DNA of 64,000 bases from Spirodela intermedia (GCA_902729315.2 LR746270.1:5628221-5692220); one strand, 5' to 3'; shown: positions 47,709 to 59,465, counted from the stretch's first letter. The notes: generated by a model not told the origin, from the letters alone. Program-made: numbers and translations.

Positions 47709-48121
47709 GCTTCTTTTTTTTCTAGGATCAAGGAACGGAGGTCGTACATAAACTGCTTGCCCTCAAGTCCACGCGATCCGCGTCTCGTCAGCTATCTCCA
47801 TCAATTAGAGATCCAGACACGAGTGAATCTCGTTTCTCTAAGTCGATTTCCGGCGACAATTTTAGGGTTCCAACTAGTTCTAATTTCTTCCAGGGGAGGC
47901 ACGGCCGGGGATTCCTATTTTCCCATGCCATGAACATAGATTTGGGGCCGAAAGAGGACAGGCATCTCATGACCGGCCTCCACACCGTCGCCGACGTATA
48001 CTGTAAGGAATGTCAGGAGGTGCTTGGTTGGAAGTACGAGAGAGCCTACGAGGAGACGCAGAAGTACAAGGAAGGGAAGTTCATCCTCGAGAAATCAAAG
48101 ATTGTGAAGGAGGATTGGTAG
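47466..48121 (+). CDS. Yippee-like zinc-binding protein, two exons
   Basis: Exons 47466-47558 and 47894-48121 join in phase 0 to a 106-residue protein, the normal Yippee length. The Yippee domain has a first Cys pair in YCCCKCQN (residues 12-15 region) and a second in [18 protein letters not shown]. Between them are [14 protein letters not shown] and [16 protein letters not shown], the family's most conserved stretches, and it ends [18 protein letters not shown]. Yippee proteins bind one zinc ion. Their role in plants is poorly known; animal relatives act at centrosomes and in the CTLH ubiquitin ligase. The intron carries a (CT)n run. Confidence 0.95.
47677..47708. repeat. (CT)n microsatellite in intron 1 of the Yippee-like gene
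   Basis: CT dinucleotides with one CC interruption, inside the only intron. Confidence 0.9.
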
Positions 48122-49099
48122 GCACAGCGGATGAACACAGTCGTGCCATGGAGTTAAAAAGGCAAATGGCCTCTCCACATGTGAATATGCCGCCCTCCTG
48201 ATTTCATGTTCATGCTGCACGTACCACTCGATTCAAAAAACCCCAGATCCATGCATTCATCACAGGGAGACCAGAGGAGTCTAAGATAGCAGAGGTTTAG
48301 GGGTCGGCACCTTTGGATGAACAAAGGTTCTATGCATTTGATTGCTAAATGGGTTCTGTCTGTGATTCCTTACATGTGCATCTGTGTTGAAATTCTCATC
48401 TTTTGTACATAGCAGTCGATTGAAAATCGCAGCTCTTGCATTCTATGTCAGCCGTGGGGTAGTTACCCTCTTGTTCATGTGCCCTGCTATAATTTGATGA
48501 ATACTATTTAAATTTCTTATTTTTTTGCTATATAAGCAGTCAATTCCGTTTTTCTTTTAAACTATGTATGAAGAAAAGCATGCTGCTATGGGGAGGATCA
48601 TCTCATTGCGCAGACTATGGGGAGGGAGCCATGTAGTTCATAGCTCTTATAATATTTACACCACAGTCGAAAGTCTAGGTTTATGAAACCCTAAAACTAT
48701 ATAAAACTTGTGGATCATTTCACGATTCAGTGTAGAAAAAGACGATATAATATTTCTTTATTTATTATGCTGTCAGAATTATTGGGCATCTAAGCTCAGG
48801 ATCGATTGATTGCATGGCTACCCATATGACCGCATGAGTTTATGAATTATTTTCATTGGCATGCAAGCTTAAAACCAACGTAAGAAATGGAATGTTCAGA
48901 TGATGGTGTGCATTCATGAGGTCAAGCTCTAGACTCCAGTATAAAACAGGGATCCACTAGAACAACACTTCTTGAGGAGGAATCTCTCAAGAATGACTGA
49001 AATCGAGACCACCATCTTCTACAAAAAGCTGTTTCTGGATGCTAAGAAATCAAATGGAATAAGTAAATGGATAGAGATATAGAAACAGTTAGAAGGTTC
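48122..49099. other. Intergenic region between convergent Yippee-like and WNK genes
   Basis: This should hold both 3' UTRs. It is AT-rich with no recognisable coding region. Confidence 0.45.
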
Positions 49100-50803
49100 C
49101 TAGATTTTCTTCTTCAGGAAGTACCTCCTCCTCGCATCATCCAGTGCTCTCGCCTGCATCCTGGACAACTCCTGAAGCTTCTGCTGGTATTGCACTTCTA
49201 GTGTCTCCAGCTCCATCTTTAGATCAACATCATGGCTGCTATCCACGGATGATGCGAGAGAAGAATCGGTGGGTATGCTTGAAACATTAGCTGGGTCCTG
49301 GATCTCGGACATAAATGTGTCTAAACTGTCAGTAGAGTGATTAATCGCAATAGGGTTTCCATCATGGCCACCAATCCTTTCAAGCGCCAGGTATCCACCC
49401 GGATTTCTTCTGACATATCCCATGGCTCCTTGAAAGGAATTTTCGCCAGAGTTGCCCAGCGTCAAATGGGAGAAGATCAGATCATCAGCGTCTATGTCAG
49501 TATTATCACTTGACCGAGGCCCACTCCACTGATTCACAGTGTAGACTTGTCTGACCTCATTGACCCTAGCCTTCTCACATGCTGATGGTGACCAACCAAG
49601 AATGAGCTTCGTGACCGAGAAGTCTATGAAGTTAGCTATAAATGTATCATCGCAGTTAGATAAACTAAGGTGTTCTACCATTTCTCTTGTTACTGAGATG
49701 GCAGTATCGGAATCAAGATAGAATGTGAAATGGATGTTCTTTGCTTCCCCTGCAAATTTGCAAGGAAAAATTTGTCAAAGAGAATGATCATTAGTGGCCG
49801 AGTAAATTGAGAATTATGTGCCAAAAATCCGTTTTGTCTTACCTTCTCGGTTCAGGATTCTCAGAATAAAAGAGATCGTGTTGTTGTCGATCTTCTCTCC
49901 TCTCAGAGTGAACTCATTTTGGTCCTTAGTCTTCTGAAACTCCATGCTCAGCACCCATGGGTCTTCAAAATTAGTCTCTGTGTTCCTGTTGTTCGAAGGC
50001 TGTACATAGCTCACTTCATCCATGGGTTCGTACTCTATCTTCTCTGATGAACGAATGGGATCTTGAACAGACCGAGAGATATCAGATCGGAAGAGAGGAT
50101 CTTGGAGAAGTTCTTTCACAGAGGATCTCTCGGAGGCAGGGAGCAGGCATTTTTCAATGAGCTGCTTCACTTGAGGGTCTGCCACTTTCCCAAGTGCCAA
50201 TGGCTTGATCCCCTGTAAATGGGATAACTTTAGTGAGAAAAAAAATAAATTCCTCCACCATGCCCAGATTATTAGCGTTTAAGATGGATAACTTACTGAG
50301 GTGACCTTCTTGTATATTTGAGCTGCATTCTTACATTCACTATATGGGTATTCGAGAGTGACCATCTCCAGCAAGCACATTCCAAAAGAATACACATCAA
50401 CTAGCTGATTGTACTCCTCTTCATAAAGCTCAGGGGCCATGAATTCTGGAGTTCCTGCAACACCCACGAATATAATTCCTTCAAGTATTCGATTTCATCC
50501 TTGATATCATGAATTGATTATCTTACGATAAATCGTGATCTACCAATGATACTCCGAGCATTGGGACGCTGCATGATGATTGCCAACCCAAGATCGCCGA
50601 TCTTGACTTCCCCCTTGTTGCCATTAACGAGGATATTGTCGCATTTTAAATCTCTGTGCAAGATCGGTGGGTTGTGAGTGTGCAGGTACTGCAATCCACG
50701 GAGGATTTGCCTCGCCCAGCTCTTCACTGCCTTCATGTCCACATTTGTGTACTTCTTGCGGTACCTGAATGGGCACAACCATCATAAAAACAGTGCAACC
50801 CCT

Positions 50804-50843
<40 letters not shown>

Positions 50844-51548
50844 GAGCAGGGAATCAACAATATGAAGGAATAGTTATTAATTCGGAAACTTACTGTCTGA
50901 GGCTTCCTGATGTGAAGAGCTCGGTGATGATGTTGATGGTTTTCTTCTGATCATCCACCCAAGAGTTCAAGTACTGGATGATGTTCTCATGCTGCAGTGA
51001 TTTGAGGAGGTGGACCTCGGAGTACAGTCTCTCAAGATCCTCGGGCGAGCGAAGAGCATCATCTATCTTCACCTGGTTCCAGGCGACCTCCCTTCCTTCA
51101 ACCTCATCAAATGCCCTGTACCTGTCCATGAGAGGCCTGGAATCTAAACATTCCCATGAAATACATTCATGGAAAACGAATCTGCATGTAAGATATATAT
51201 ACATTACTCGAGTTTGAAAGCATACACTGTCTTGAAGGATCCTTTGCCCAGAATTTCCTTGTACTGCACCAAGAAGAAAGGGAGAGAAAGGATTCATGGT
51301 GAACAGACTGAGAAAATGTAGATATTCACAACTAAAATGGAGAAGGGAAGAGGAGATCAGCGTTGAGCATCAAAGAAATTCTCATTCAAGTCCGTTTCAT
51401 TGTTGGAAGAAGAGAAGATATCCAGGATCTGCATCACTTTCAGGTAGAAACGTGGGCGTACCCGAACGTATCTGCCCGTCGGATCAGCCTCGAGGACCTC
51501 CCCGTCGTTGTCGACGTTTCTGGAGACGCCTCTTCCGGTCGGCTCCAT
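49100..51548 (-). CDS. WNK (with-no-lysine) Ser/Thr protein kinase, seven exons
   Basis: Minus-strand exons 51548-51462, 51263-51226, 51121-50894, 50764-50544, 50454-50297, 50212-49843 and 49749-49100 join in frame to 583 residues. The kinase domain starts near 30 with the glycine loop [15 protein letters not shown]. The second K of GKGSFK is the WNK ATP-binding lysine, and the usual subdomain-II lysine is replaced by Asn in [12 protein letters not shown]. Also visible are [25 protein letters not shown] and [20 protein letters not shown]. After the kinase comes an OSR1-C-like (PASK/SPAK-binding) region ([21 protein letters not shown], then [19 protein letters not shown]), and the C-terminus ends in a coiled coil ([20 protein letters not shown]). 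Plant WNKs act in flowering, ion and ABA responses. A (CT)n run lies in intron 3. Which WNK paralogue this is cannot be decided here. Confidence 0.96.
50809..50839. repeat. (CT)n microsatellite in a WNK intron
   Basis: CT dinucleotides within intron 3 (between exons 50894 and 50764). Confidence 0.92.
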
Positions 51549-52123
51549 CTCCAGAGAAGTAATCTAGATCCGCAGGGGATCCCCCGAGAGCCGGAAACGG
51601 GACCCCCTTCCTCTTCAAAGCTGCTTCGAGGTCGCCATGTCCCTCCCTCTCGCAGTCGGGATTCCTGAAGATCCTTCAGCAAAATGCTCGAATACGGAGG
51701 AAATCTTACCGAATCCCGCTCGCCTCCGGAGCCAGCATCCGAGGCCGACGGTCTCCAGCATCGAGGTCAGATTCATCGCTCCCATTCCACAGACCACGGC
51801 ATGTGGCAGCTTACCACCATGAGAACGGCCCTCATCAGCGAGAGGGAAGGAAGAAGAGTGGGAACAGGACCCGGAGGCCCCCTACAACATCGAAACCACC
51901 GGCGCCTACCGCTCTCAATCGGTAGAACTTAACCAAAAGCCTTGGATGATAGCAGGCAAGGCAGAAGCCATGATCTGTATGCCGGCTCAAAGCAGGGAGG
52001 CCGCGCAGAAGAACAAGCCCCGCTAATGTTAGAAGGAGAACGAACGGAGCAGAGAGCATCAAGGAACGGCCGTTCGTGTTGCTGGCGATCGACTCACCCC
52101 CCACCCAGGCGGGTTATAATGAC

Positions 52124-52168
<45 letters not shown>

Positions 52169-52586
52169 AACAGTCGTTCCATGGACGGTGGGTCGCCCGA
52201 GAAATACTGCGAGGGCGAGGGGTGTGGAGTTGCCTGGTGCTGCTCCGACGCAAAGTGAGGAAGACGAGGATGAACGGTGGGTCCCACCTGTGCCCCTCAA
52301 TCCGTTTGGGTAATATATAATTATTAAATAATATTTGGGCACAAATATTGAAATTATTATTATTTGTTCCTTTGTTTTATTCTTACTAAAAAACTGACGG
52401 GTTAGGCTACGACGGTCGGTGCCGTACAAAAAACGGTCTTCAGGCCGGGCCTTAAAAAGCCCGTTTCATGTTGGTCCAACTTTTAGACTCCACCACCGAT
52501 TACCCGCTGAAGTACGTCTGAGCTCACCGTTGTTCTGATCTTATTCTTCTCGCCTTCTCCAGCTTCCCGCGTTTCCTACCTCCCCC
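51549..52586. other. Intergenic region upstream of WNK and of the broken UBX gene
   Basis: 51549-52100 is GC-rich and likely the WNK 5' UTR and promoter. Open frames there (such as 51835-52104 minus) look low-complexity, not conserved. A (GA)n run lies at 52129-52165. 52310-52400 is AT-rich. Confidence 0.4.
52129..52165. repeat. (GA)n microsatellite, about 18 units
   Basis: Uninterrupted GA dinucleotides upstream of the WNK gene. Confidence 0.95.
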
Positions 52587-53517
52587 ATGGCGAACCCTGG
52601 GAGTTGGAGCGGAGGATCAGGAAGGGGTCCGGTGGTGGATTCCAGGAGTGGCGTTGCAAAATTCGAGGAGAATTTGGCGAACTTCAAGGCGATCACCGGC
52701 CTCGACGACCCCGAATTATCCATCGGTAATTGGGACCTCGAGGTGGCAATCTCCTCCTCCGCTTCCCCTCCGCTCTCGTCCCCTGCCAAGATCGCCGCTA
52801 GATTGATTTCTGCGGCTGAAAACTGCTCCGCAGCTTCCGTGGTCTCAATCCGAAGCAGGATCTTGTCGAAGCGCATGTTGTCTATGGTGGTACAGGCCTC
52901 ATCACCGGCGCACTGGGACTTGGCGCCAGGGTCGCCGGCGGCGTCACCTCCAGCACTATTGTGCTTCTCAGGCTGGCGCCTCCGAGCAGACCAGACGGTG
53001 GTGCGTCCTCTCCGATTCCCCCTGGGTTGATTCCCATCCTGAGAAGTTTATGGGATCTCAAATCTGACAAGAAACGGAAGCTCTTTAAAAATTTTGTTAT
53101 GGTGCACCAGTATTCCTTACAATGGCATACTCAGGAAGTTAGTACACCGTGAGGAGCATGATATTAGATTGGAATAGGCCACGCATGATCTGATTTCACC
53201 GGTGGGAGGGTGAATCCGTTCTTCATGAGCTTGAAAAGAAAAAAGAACGAAAACTAGAATCAACTGAAAATTGCACAATCTCACTTTGTTCTTTCAGGGA
53301 ATACCAGAGGAGGACGAATAATATCAGGACCTTACACAGCCAGGTGTAAGGTCAGAGAGGGAAGCTGCAGAAGCTGAGAGGAAACTCAAGGATGAGGAGG
53401 CAAAGGAAAGAGCTGCCTGTGAGGTAGCCGAGAAGGATGCTTCTCTGGCTAGAAGTCTGAAAGAGAAGGCCATGTCACTCGGCATTGAACCTTCAAAAGG
53501 GCCCGATGTCACACAGG
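52587..53517 (+). pseudogene. Broken PUX10-like (UBA-UAS-UBX) gene copy
   Basis: Fragments of a plant UBX-domain protein (PUX10/FAF2 type, a lipid-droplet/ER adaptor for the AAA-ATPase CDC48) lie in order on the plus strand. First is a UBA-like start (FKAITGLDDPELS, then GNWDLEVAIS), missing about ten residues found in the family. Next, in another frame, is the membrane hairpin region (GTGLITGALGLGARVAGGV, about 52880-52980). Then comes the coiled-coil segment at 53343-53517 (REAAEAERKLKDEEAKERAA, ending PSKGPDVTQ just before a GT). The roughly 200-residue thioredoxin-like UAS domain that should precede the coiled coil is absent, as is the UBX domain after VTQ. The retained donor-like GT suggests a genomic rather than cDNA-derived duplicate. 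It could instead be a divergent expressed gene; frameshift and missing domains argue against that. Confidence 0.7.
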
Positions 53518-53781
53518 TAAACTCTAAACTTAAACTGGTAGATAAAGGCATTCTTGTGCAATCTTCTTCTGATGGATCAATCGACCTTCGTAGGACTATC
53601 TCCATCCCTTTTCAATCCATTTCTAGCGATCCGGGGAGAGTTGCTCCTCCAGATCCGGCTGGGGTACGAGTTCGGGCCCAGGCAGAGCCAACATCAGAAC
53701 TTTATTACATGTGAACATAATAACCGAAGTCCAGGACAAAGACTGAACAAGCGTCAAGAACAACCTATGGGTTCCCCTGCT

Positions 53782-55764
53782 TCACTGAGACTCCTCCTGA
53801 TTCACCCCATGTTCCACAGGCGGGCCAAGGTTGGCACCCAGCTCCTCCACAGAGATCTTGATGACGTCCCTCCTGACCCCCACGTCGGTCATGTACCGGC
53901 CGGCGCAGTACACACCGGCAGCGGCCACGGCCACACCAGCGGGGCTCGCCATGACCAGCTGGAGAGGGGAGGAAAGAGCAGCCGCCAGTGGGAAATTGAG
54001 TAAGGCCGAGGCCTGCCCACTCTTCCCCGGGCCAGCCTTGTCAAGTGTGAGGAGACCTGTCTTGCAGTAGATTGCAAAATCCTCGCAGTTGTTCTTGAAG
54101 ATATCATAGCTGCCGAAGCCGATCCGGAGAAGGTACATGGCCCGGTGGATGGCCGCTTCAGGTGGGTCGGCGGCAGCCGTTGTGCAGGTCCCGCCCCTGA
54201 GCTTGGTGAAGAAGGCTGAGGGGGCGACACCATATTCGAAGCAGTGCAGGAGGCCGTTGCCGAGGAAGCAGTCCAGGCATGTGAGCACCACGCTGCTGCC
54301 TGGCTGCTTGAAGCCGCAGTCAGGGAACGTCGGGCAGGTGGCGGAGCTCGACACGGGCCTGTTGGAGGTGAAGTGCACCACTTTGTTCCCTCCCACGTAG
54401 ATTCCTGCAGGGTTTCATAATTCTTTCTTTCTTCATTCAGAAAATGCTATTGCAAATTGCAAATCAAAGGCCAGGTTTTTCTTTCCCTTTTTTTTCCCTC
54501 TACTAGAAGCATTGAATGGTGGACAGATTTTTGTTCATGGAACTATCTATGTTCGTTGCTTAATTTTATCATTTTCCATATGGGTATTATGAGAATATGC
54601 CACTTCATACGGGGTCATGTCATGATGAAATCTCAGAAACAAAAAAAAAACAAAAGTCAAAATAAAAATTCATGCTCAAGAACAGCATCAAGATCAGTAA
54701 AAGAAGAAAAAAAAGGGAAGAGGTTAAAAAAAAACTGGGCTAAAAGTACTCTATGGTGGGATGTTTTAATTTATTATGTGAGACTCCACTATGCAGGTAA
54801 TGTTGTTATTTATTAACCAGACTGAGGTGTAAAAAATAAATGATTTTTCTCAGAAACATGCTTGGAGCAACAAACTCTAATTAGCAAGAAAAATGAAGAA
54901 AAGATTATGGTGGGTCTGGGTCCTTTGGCAAGGATATTCCTCCAGAGATTTCCTCTGATATCTGCGTACAGAAACAGGGAGGGAGTTCACTTCTACCACG
55001 GACCCTACAAAGCGAGATCCTCTGGTGTGCGGTTCTCGGAGGAATCCTCATGTGATTACCGTATGAAGAAGGGAATTCACACTAGGATGGAGATCACCGA
55101 CTGCTCAAGACCATCCCCGAAGAAGAAAGATCTCGAGAATTCTGGTCAGTTTTCCAGTCTTTCAACATCGGCAAGCTCATTCATGAGAACCCAACAAAGA
55201 ACAGAGTTCGGTCAGAAGAAGTGGGAGATAAAAATCGATGCCGATCCTGGCAGGATTGGCAGCAGCTCCTCATCCTCCGGTGGCCAATTGATTCTCATTC
55301 CCAACTGACGATGCCTGTGGGTCGGAGAAGAAAATCATGAATGAAGAAGACATGCCAGGTGAGATTGATGGCCACGAAGAATCAATGTCCCGCTGGGGAA
55401 GACAGGGCAGCTCTAGTCCTCTCCTCCACAGCGCCGGTTGACGGCCCAAGGACTCAAACCCACGCCGAAGCGTCATCGACCGCCGAGGAATCCGGCGAAG
55501 ACGGGGAGGTGAGAGATTTGATGTCGATCAGATCCACGGGCGAGCATTCAAGAACGCGAGGAACGAAGGCGAGTTGCGGAGAATCGGCGCGCATTCTGCG
55601 ACGCTGACGAAGAGGAAGAGCAGGTAGAGGGAGGGAGCCGGCAAGGGCGGCCCTCCATAGCTCTTCTTACCGTGGTGGGAGTAGGTGTAGATGGCCCGCC
55701 AGGTGTAGATGTGGTGGCCGGCCTTGATCTCCGTCTTCTCCACCCGCTGCGACAGCAGCCCCAT
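53782..55764 (-). CDS. LRAT/NC-domain protein, two exons
   Basis: Minus-strand exons 55764-55671 and 54404-53782 join in frame (phase 1) to 238 residues. The LRAT-like domain begins at once: [20 protein letters not shown], then [14 protein letters not shown] with a conserved His (residue 42), and later the NCEDFA motif (about 137-142) with the expected catalytic Cys. The Cys-rich block CPTFPDCGF and [16 protein letters not shown] are typical of the plant family. A hydrophobic segment near the C-terminus ([20 protein letters not shown]) may be a membrane segment. LRAT/NlpC-type proteins are thiol hydrolases or acyltransferases; the plant members' substrate is unknown. The 1.27-kb intron contains an unexplained 148-codon open frame on the other strand. 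Confidence 0.93.
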
Positions 55765-56035
55765 CTCCCCCTTCTCAACCCTCTCCCGCTTCCTCTTCTC
55801 AATGCTCGCGGTCTATGTGATCTGATGTCCGGTCAACGAACCAGAAGCCTCTCCATCTCCCCTCCCGACTGAACAACCCGCCGAGAGGAAACGAAGCCGC
55901 TGAGAAATGGCCGCCGTCCGCTCGTCTCCGTCTCTAGGAGTAGGACAAGGCCAGTGGCGGCGGCGACGCTCTCCCCTGTCGCCCCGACAGATGCGGGTAG
56001 AGAGACTCCCAAGCGCGTCTTCAGACTACGACAAC

Positions 56036-56075
<40 letters not shown>

Positions 56076-56824
56076 CTACTTGTTGATGACAACAAAAGAG
56101 CAGGGGGTGTGAGTGTGATGCATAATTAATGATAAATTATTTTATTATTTATCAATTTTTCTCATCTAAAGTCAATCACCATCATTTGTAGTCTACTTCA
56201 CACCGCGGGATATAAATATTTACCATATCTGGCCATGGCTAAAAGCTAATTAGGTAATAAACACACTTAGATTTTGCTGGCCCAGGGGAAAGAAAACGCA
56301 GAAATATCTTTAATACTCAGAATATTAAGAACACTAAAATAAGTTCAAGAAAGAGAAAAAAATGAGATATTTTCCATCATTAGGGGGATGAATTTCTGGG
56401 GGCTTTAAATTACTATAAAAGTAATATTTTATATCTGCAGTTAATATTAAAATTGAGGTCAAATCTGATCGAGTCAACTAATCCGTGTCGTCTAATTAGA
56501 TTTCCCACGTAGAAAACGACATTTTAATGGAATCCATCAAAGCTCGCCGAAGCCTTCTCAAGGGCCGTCCCATTGACTTCGACGTACTGTAAGAAGTCAA
56601 CGCTCCGAGTCTGATGCTTGGGGAGAGAGAGAGAGAGAGAGAGTGGGCTTGGTCTGGCAAGCACAGATCGTAGAAAATGGACTGATTCCTGAAGCTACAC
56701 GCTATGGAGCCACTCGTTTCTTCAGGGCACAGAAGATGAATGAAGCCTTGATCACTGATGGCAGGAGGGAGCCATGGAAAATGAGGATTTTTTGCGTTAC
56801 TTTTTAGTTCCTTTGAGGCTGAAC
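55765..56824. other. Intergenic region between LRAT-domain and Ycf20-like genes
   Basis: 55765-56070 is GC-rich (LRAT gene 5' side) with a (CT)n run at 56038-56070. 56100-56500 is AT-rich. 56620-56824 is the 3' flank of the Ycf20-like gene with a short (GA)n run at 56625-56642. No further gene is recognised. Confidence 0.45.
56038..56070. repeat. (CT)n microsatellite upstream of the LRAT-domain gene
   Basis: CT dinucleotides about 275 bases upstream of the gene's start, in the intergenic region. Confidence 0.92.
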
Positions 56825-57343
56825 TCAGCTGCCCAGTTTGAAAGCATCCACGAAGAGGCCCAAACAGACCCCGGCCTTCCAATAGTTCACCATCTCGATG
56901 AGGGTCTGCAATCTCCCAGACCTCATCACGGATGGCGACCGTCTGTACACGAGCACGCCGATCCCTTCAACGGCGGCCACCGCGATTCCGGCGACCAGCA
57001 CGTCCCAGTCGCCGGTCTGGCCCAGGATGGTGGCCAGGGCGTTGGCCGTGTAGAAGCCGAGCAGCAGGAGGAAGATCTTCGTGGGGAAATTCTTGCGGGT
57101 GCTGTTGAGCTTCTCCAGGAGCTGGTTTGCCGCTGCGCGGACGATGGTGCCCAGTCTCGTCCTGCCGAGCCCCGAGCTCTCTCCGCCGAGGCCCTCCTGC
57201 CCGCCACCGCCGCCGCCGTCAGTCGCGCCGCCGGTGTCCAGGGCGAAGGCGACGCTCCACTGGTCCCGTCCTCGTCGCCGGCTGAAGCAGAGAACGGTTG
57301 CAGACGGATGAAGAAGAAGATGACGACGAAGAAGAAGAAGCAT
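56825..57343 (-). CDS. Ycf20-like plastid membrane protein, intronless
   Basis: A single open frame of 172 residues. Residues 1-65 are basic then Gly-rich (transit peptide). The Ycf20 domain (DUF565) follows: TRLGTIVRAAANQLLEKLNS, then KNFPTKIFLLLLGFYTANAL, WDVLVAGIAVAAVEGIGVLV and YWKAGVCLGLFVDAFKLGS at the C-terminus, with about three membrane segments. Ycf20 proteins are encoded in algal plastids and moved to the nucleus in plants. One Arabidopsis member (NPQ7) affects non-photochemical quenching. The C-terminal VNYWKAGVCLGLFVDAFKLG is the family signature. The start at 57343 is the first in-frame Met. The three-way GC-rich overlap with antisense frames is compositional. Confidence 0.95.
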   Translation of the reverse strand: MLLLLRRHLLLHPSATVLCFSRRRGRDQWSVAFALDTGGATDGGGGGGQEGLGGESSGLGRTRLGTIVRAAANQLLEKLNSTRKNFPTKIFLLLLGFYTANALATILGQTGDWDVLVAGIAVAAVEGIGVLVYRRSPSVMRSGRLQTLIEMVNYWKAGVCLGLFVDAFKLGS

Positions 57344-57642
57344 CTGAAACGGAGAACCTAAACCCTGGGGGAGAGCAACGGTGAGAAGGTTGCGGGGAAG
57401 GTCCGGGTGGGAGAGAAATCGAATCCATTGATGAAGCGCTTGACGAAATTGAATCCATTGATTTTATCTTCGATGAGTTCTTAGAAGCCTAGCGGTTTGG
57501 GTAGAGCTTGAATGGGACCATCAACTACTGAGAATCTGAATGGCTCTGTACTGGGAGGGGCATTCGATCAAAACCAAAAAAGGCCAAGGGATCATCCACA
57601 AACCTGCTAAAATTAGGCCATCATTTAAAGTCCAGCTTCAAC

Positions 57643-57673
<31 letters not shown>

Positions 57674-58290
57674 AAGAATCCAGCTTCAAGGATTGAAATT
57701 GTCAGAAACATCCACTCATAGAAAAATGGAAAAGAAAAACCTCCCAATGCAATTTTCTATCCATTTGATCTTTATATTCAAGATCCCTCCACGCTTTAAA
57801 AAAAAGCTAATTTGTTACGTTTACTGTAAAAATTGCATGGTTTTGAACGAGCGGAGGTAAGGAAATATGGGAAGACCACAGAGAGATAAAACTGGATTTA
57901 TTGGAGAGCCTTTCATGTCTGAAGAACTGAAGAAACGAACCTCAACCCATGAACAGACCCACGCCGAAAAGGGAATCCAGCAAACTGCAACCCAATGCTT
58001 GTCTTCATCTCCCAGCTCTGTGGAGAGCCACAGGCTTTGTGAACTGTGCTGGGCCTTTCCAGGAAATCATTATCCAGTATCATTCTGGCCGCCTGAGCCA
58101 TCATGATTCCCATATTTCTAATGAGACAAACAGCCAAGAAGAATTATAACCTGGGAATTAGGGAGGGGGGGGGAGAGTTAGCATTCTGTGATTGATAAAC
58201 ACCGTATTTATGATAACAGCAAAGATTATTCAAAGCGGAAATCAGTTGATTTAGAAAAAAAAAAGAAAAAAGAAAGACTGAAACGTGAGG
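57344..58290. other. Upstream of the Ycf20-like gene and intergenic DNA
   Basis: 57344-57480 is the likely Ycf20-like promoter side. A (CT)n run lies at 57645-57675. Open frames at 57867-58149 resemble nothing I know. Confidence 0.4.
57645..57675. repeat. (CT)n microsatellite with one CC interruption
   Basis: CT dinucleotides in the 5' flank of the Ycf20-like gene, intergenic. Confidence 0.9.
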
Positions 58291-58351
58291 GTCAAGAGTC
58301 AAAGGTCAACAGTGAAAGCAGATGTAATTAATCCACTTGAACTATGGTCAA
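58291..58351 (-). promoter_or_regulatory. Cluster of four W-box cores
   Basis: On the plus strand GTCAA occurs at 58291, 58298, 58305 and 58347; the complement TTGAC is the core recognised by WRKY factors. The first three are spaced exactly seven bases apart. No gene start lies close by, so the target is unclear. Confidence 0.35.
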
Positions 58352-59386
58352 AAGTGGGAGCGAGATCCAAGGGATAGCTCCCATAGAACTAGCAGCCACA
58401 CACGTCTTTGATAGTGCCCGACAGTGCCTTATAGACCCAGGAAAGAAAAAGAAAAGAAAAAGGAAGTTGTGGAGAGTGTATTGCAGATCATCTCTAAAGG
58501 AAGAGCGACCATCAGGTGATCAAGGAGATGGTCTAGGATCAGATGAACATCCAGTGGTTAATTACATCGTTACGTTGACTGAGGAGATGGCTGCATATAA
58601 ACTTGGCCTGCACTGTGTACAGAGGAGTCTAGGACTATAGCTATAGATAAGCCCAAACTTGGTCATGGATAACCATATCCGGGAACTATCGCGTCATAAA
58701 AATAATAACGAGGTGGTGATTAGTCATAAGATTGTCTAACATCTCGAGATATTTGTTTCATCTTCAGCTGTAGCAGTAACCTACCTCTTCTGATATTAGG
58801 CCTCATCCTATGCTTGAAGACCTAAGACCCAGACTCTGGCCTTAAGTAGCACATGCGAATTGCCGCTCAATAAATACGCCCAAATGTATTTCTATGTCCC
58901 ACCACCACTATTTTACTATCCCAAACATCAGATGTCAATGAATCCACAAGAAGCGGTCTTTTTTTCCATCTATTTTTTTTATCATGATTGACGACCTCCA
59001 TTGCTTGCTTACCCATGAATCTGAATCCACACCTGCCTTTTAAAACTGTCTTCACAATTAAAGACGGTAGCTTGTTGTAAATACCTCCATTGCTCACCTA
59101 TGATCTTGCTGTAAGTTTGGAAGAAGATCAAGTTGCAGGAACTATTTGAGTTGCATCAACTACTGAAAGTGATACCATTCTCTTCCCAAGGGGGTATGTC
59201 AGGCTAAGTCAACAAGAACATCGTTCTTGAGAAGGCTTATAATAGAATGACTTTGATTTCTGTGAATGGGGCACAGCTTCCATGGGCTTTCGGCGACCAT
59301 TAATGAGTTCGATAAATGATTCAAATGAAAGGCGACCAGACTGCGTAGTCTACTGTGATGATTGGCAAGGCATGTGGTTCTAGGAC

Positions 59387-59451
59387 GGGTTATAAGATGG
59401 TTAGCTCTGTGCAGAGAATGCCCGAAGAAGATGGGTTACAAGATGGTTAGC
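59387..59451 (+). repeat. 19-bp direct repeat, 46-bp offset
   Basis: GGGTTATAAGATGGTTAGC (59387-59405) recurs at 59433-59451 with one change, just before the palindrome. Confidence 0.85.
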
Positions 59452-59465
59452 AATTTCCTAAGGAT

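Noticed and set aside
51835-52104. 89-codon minus-strand frame with a hydrophobic stretch upstream of WNK
   Set aside because: There is no family resemblance. It lies in the probable WNK promoter or 5' UTR and is not in frame with the WNK start.
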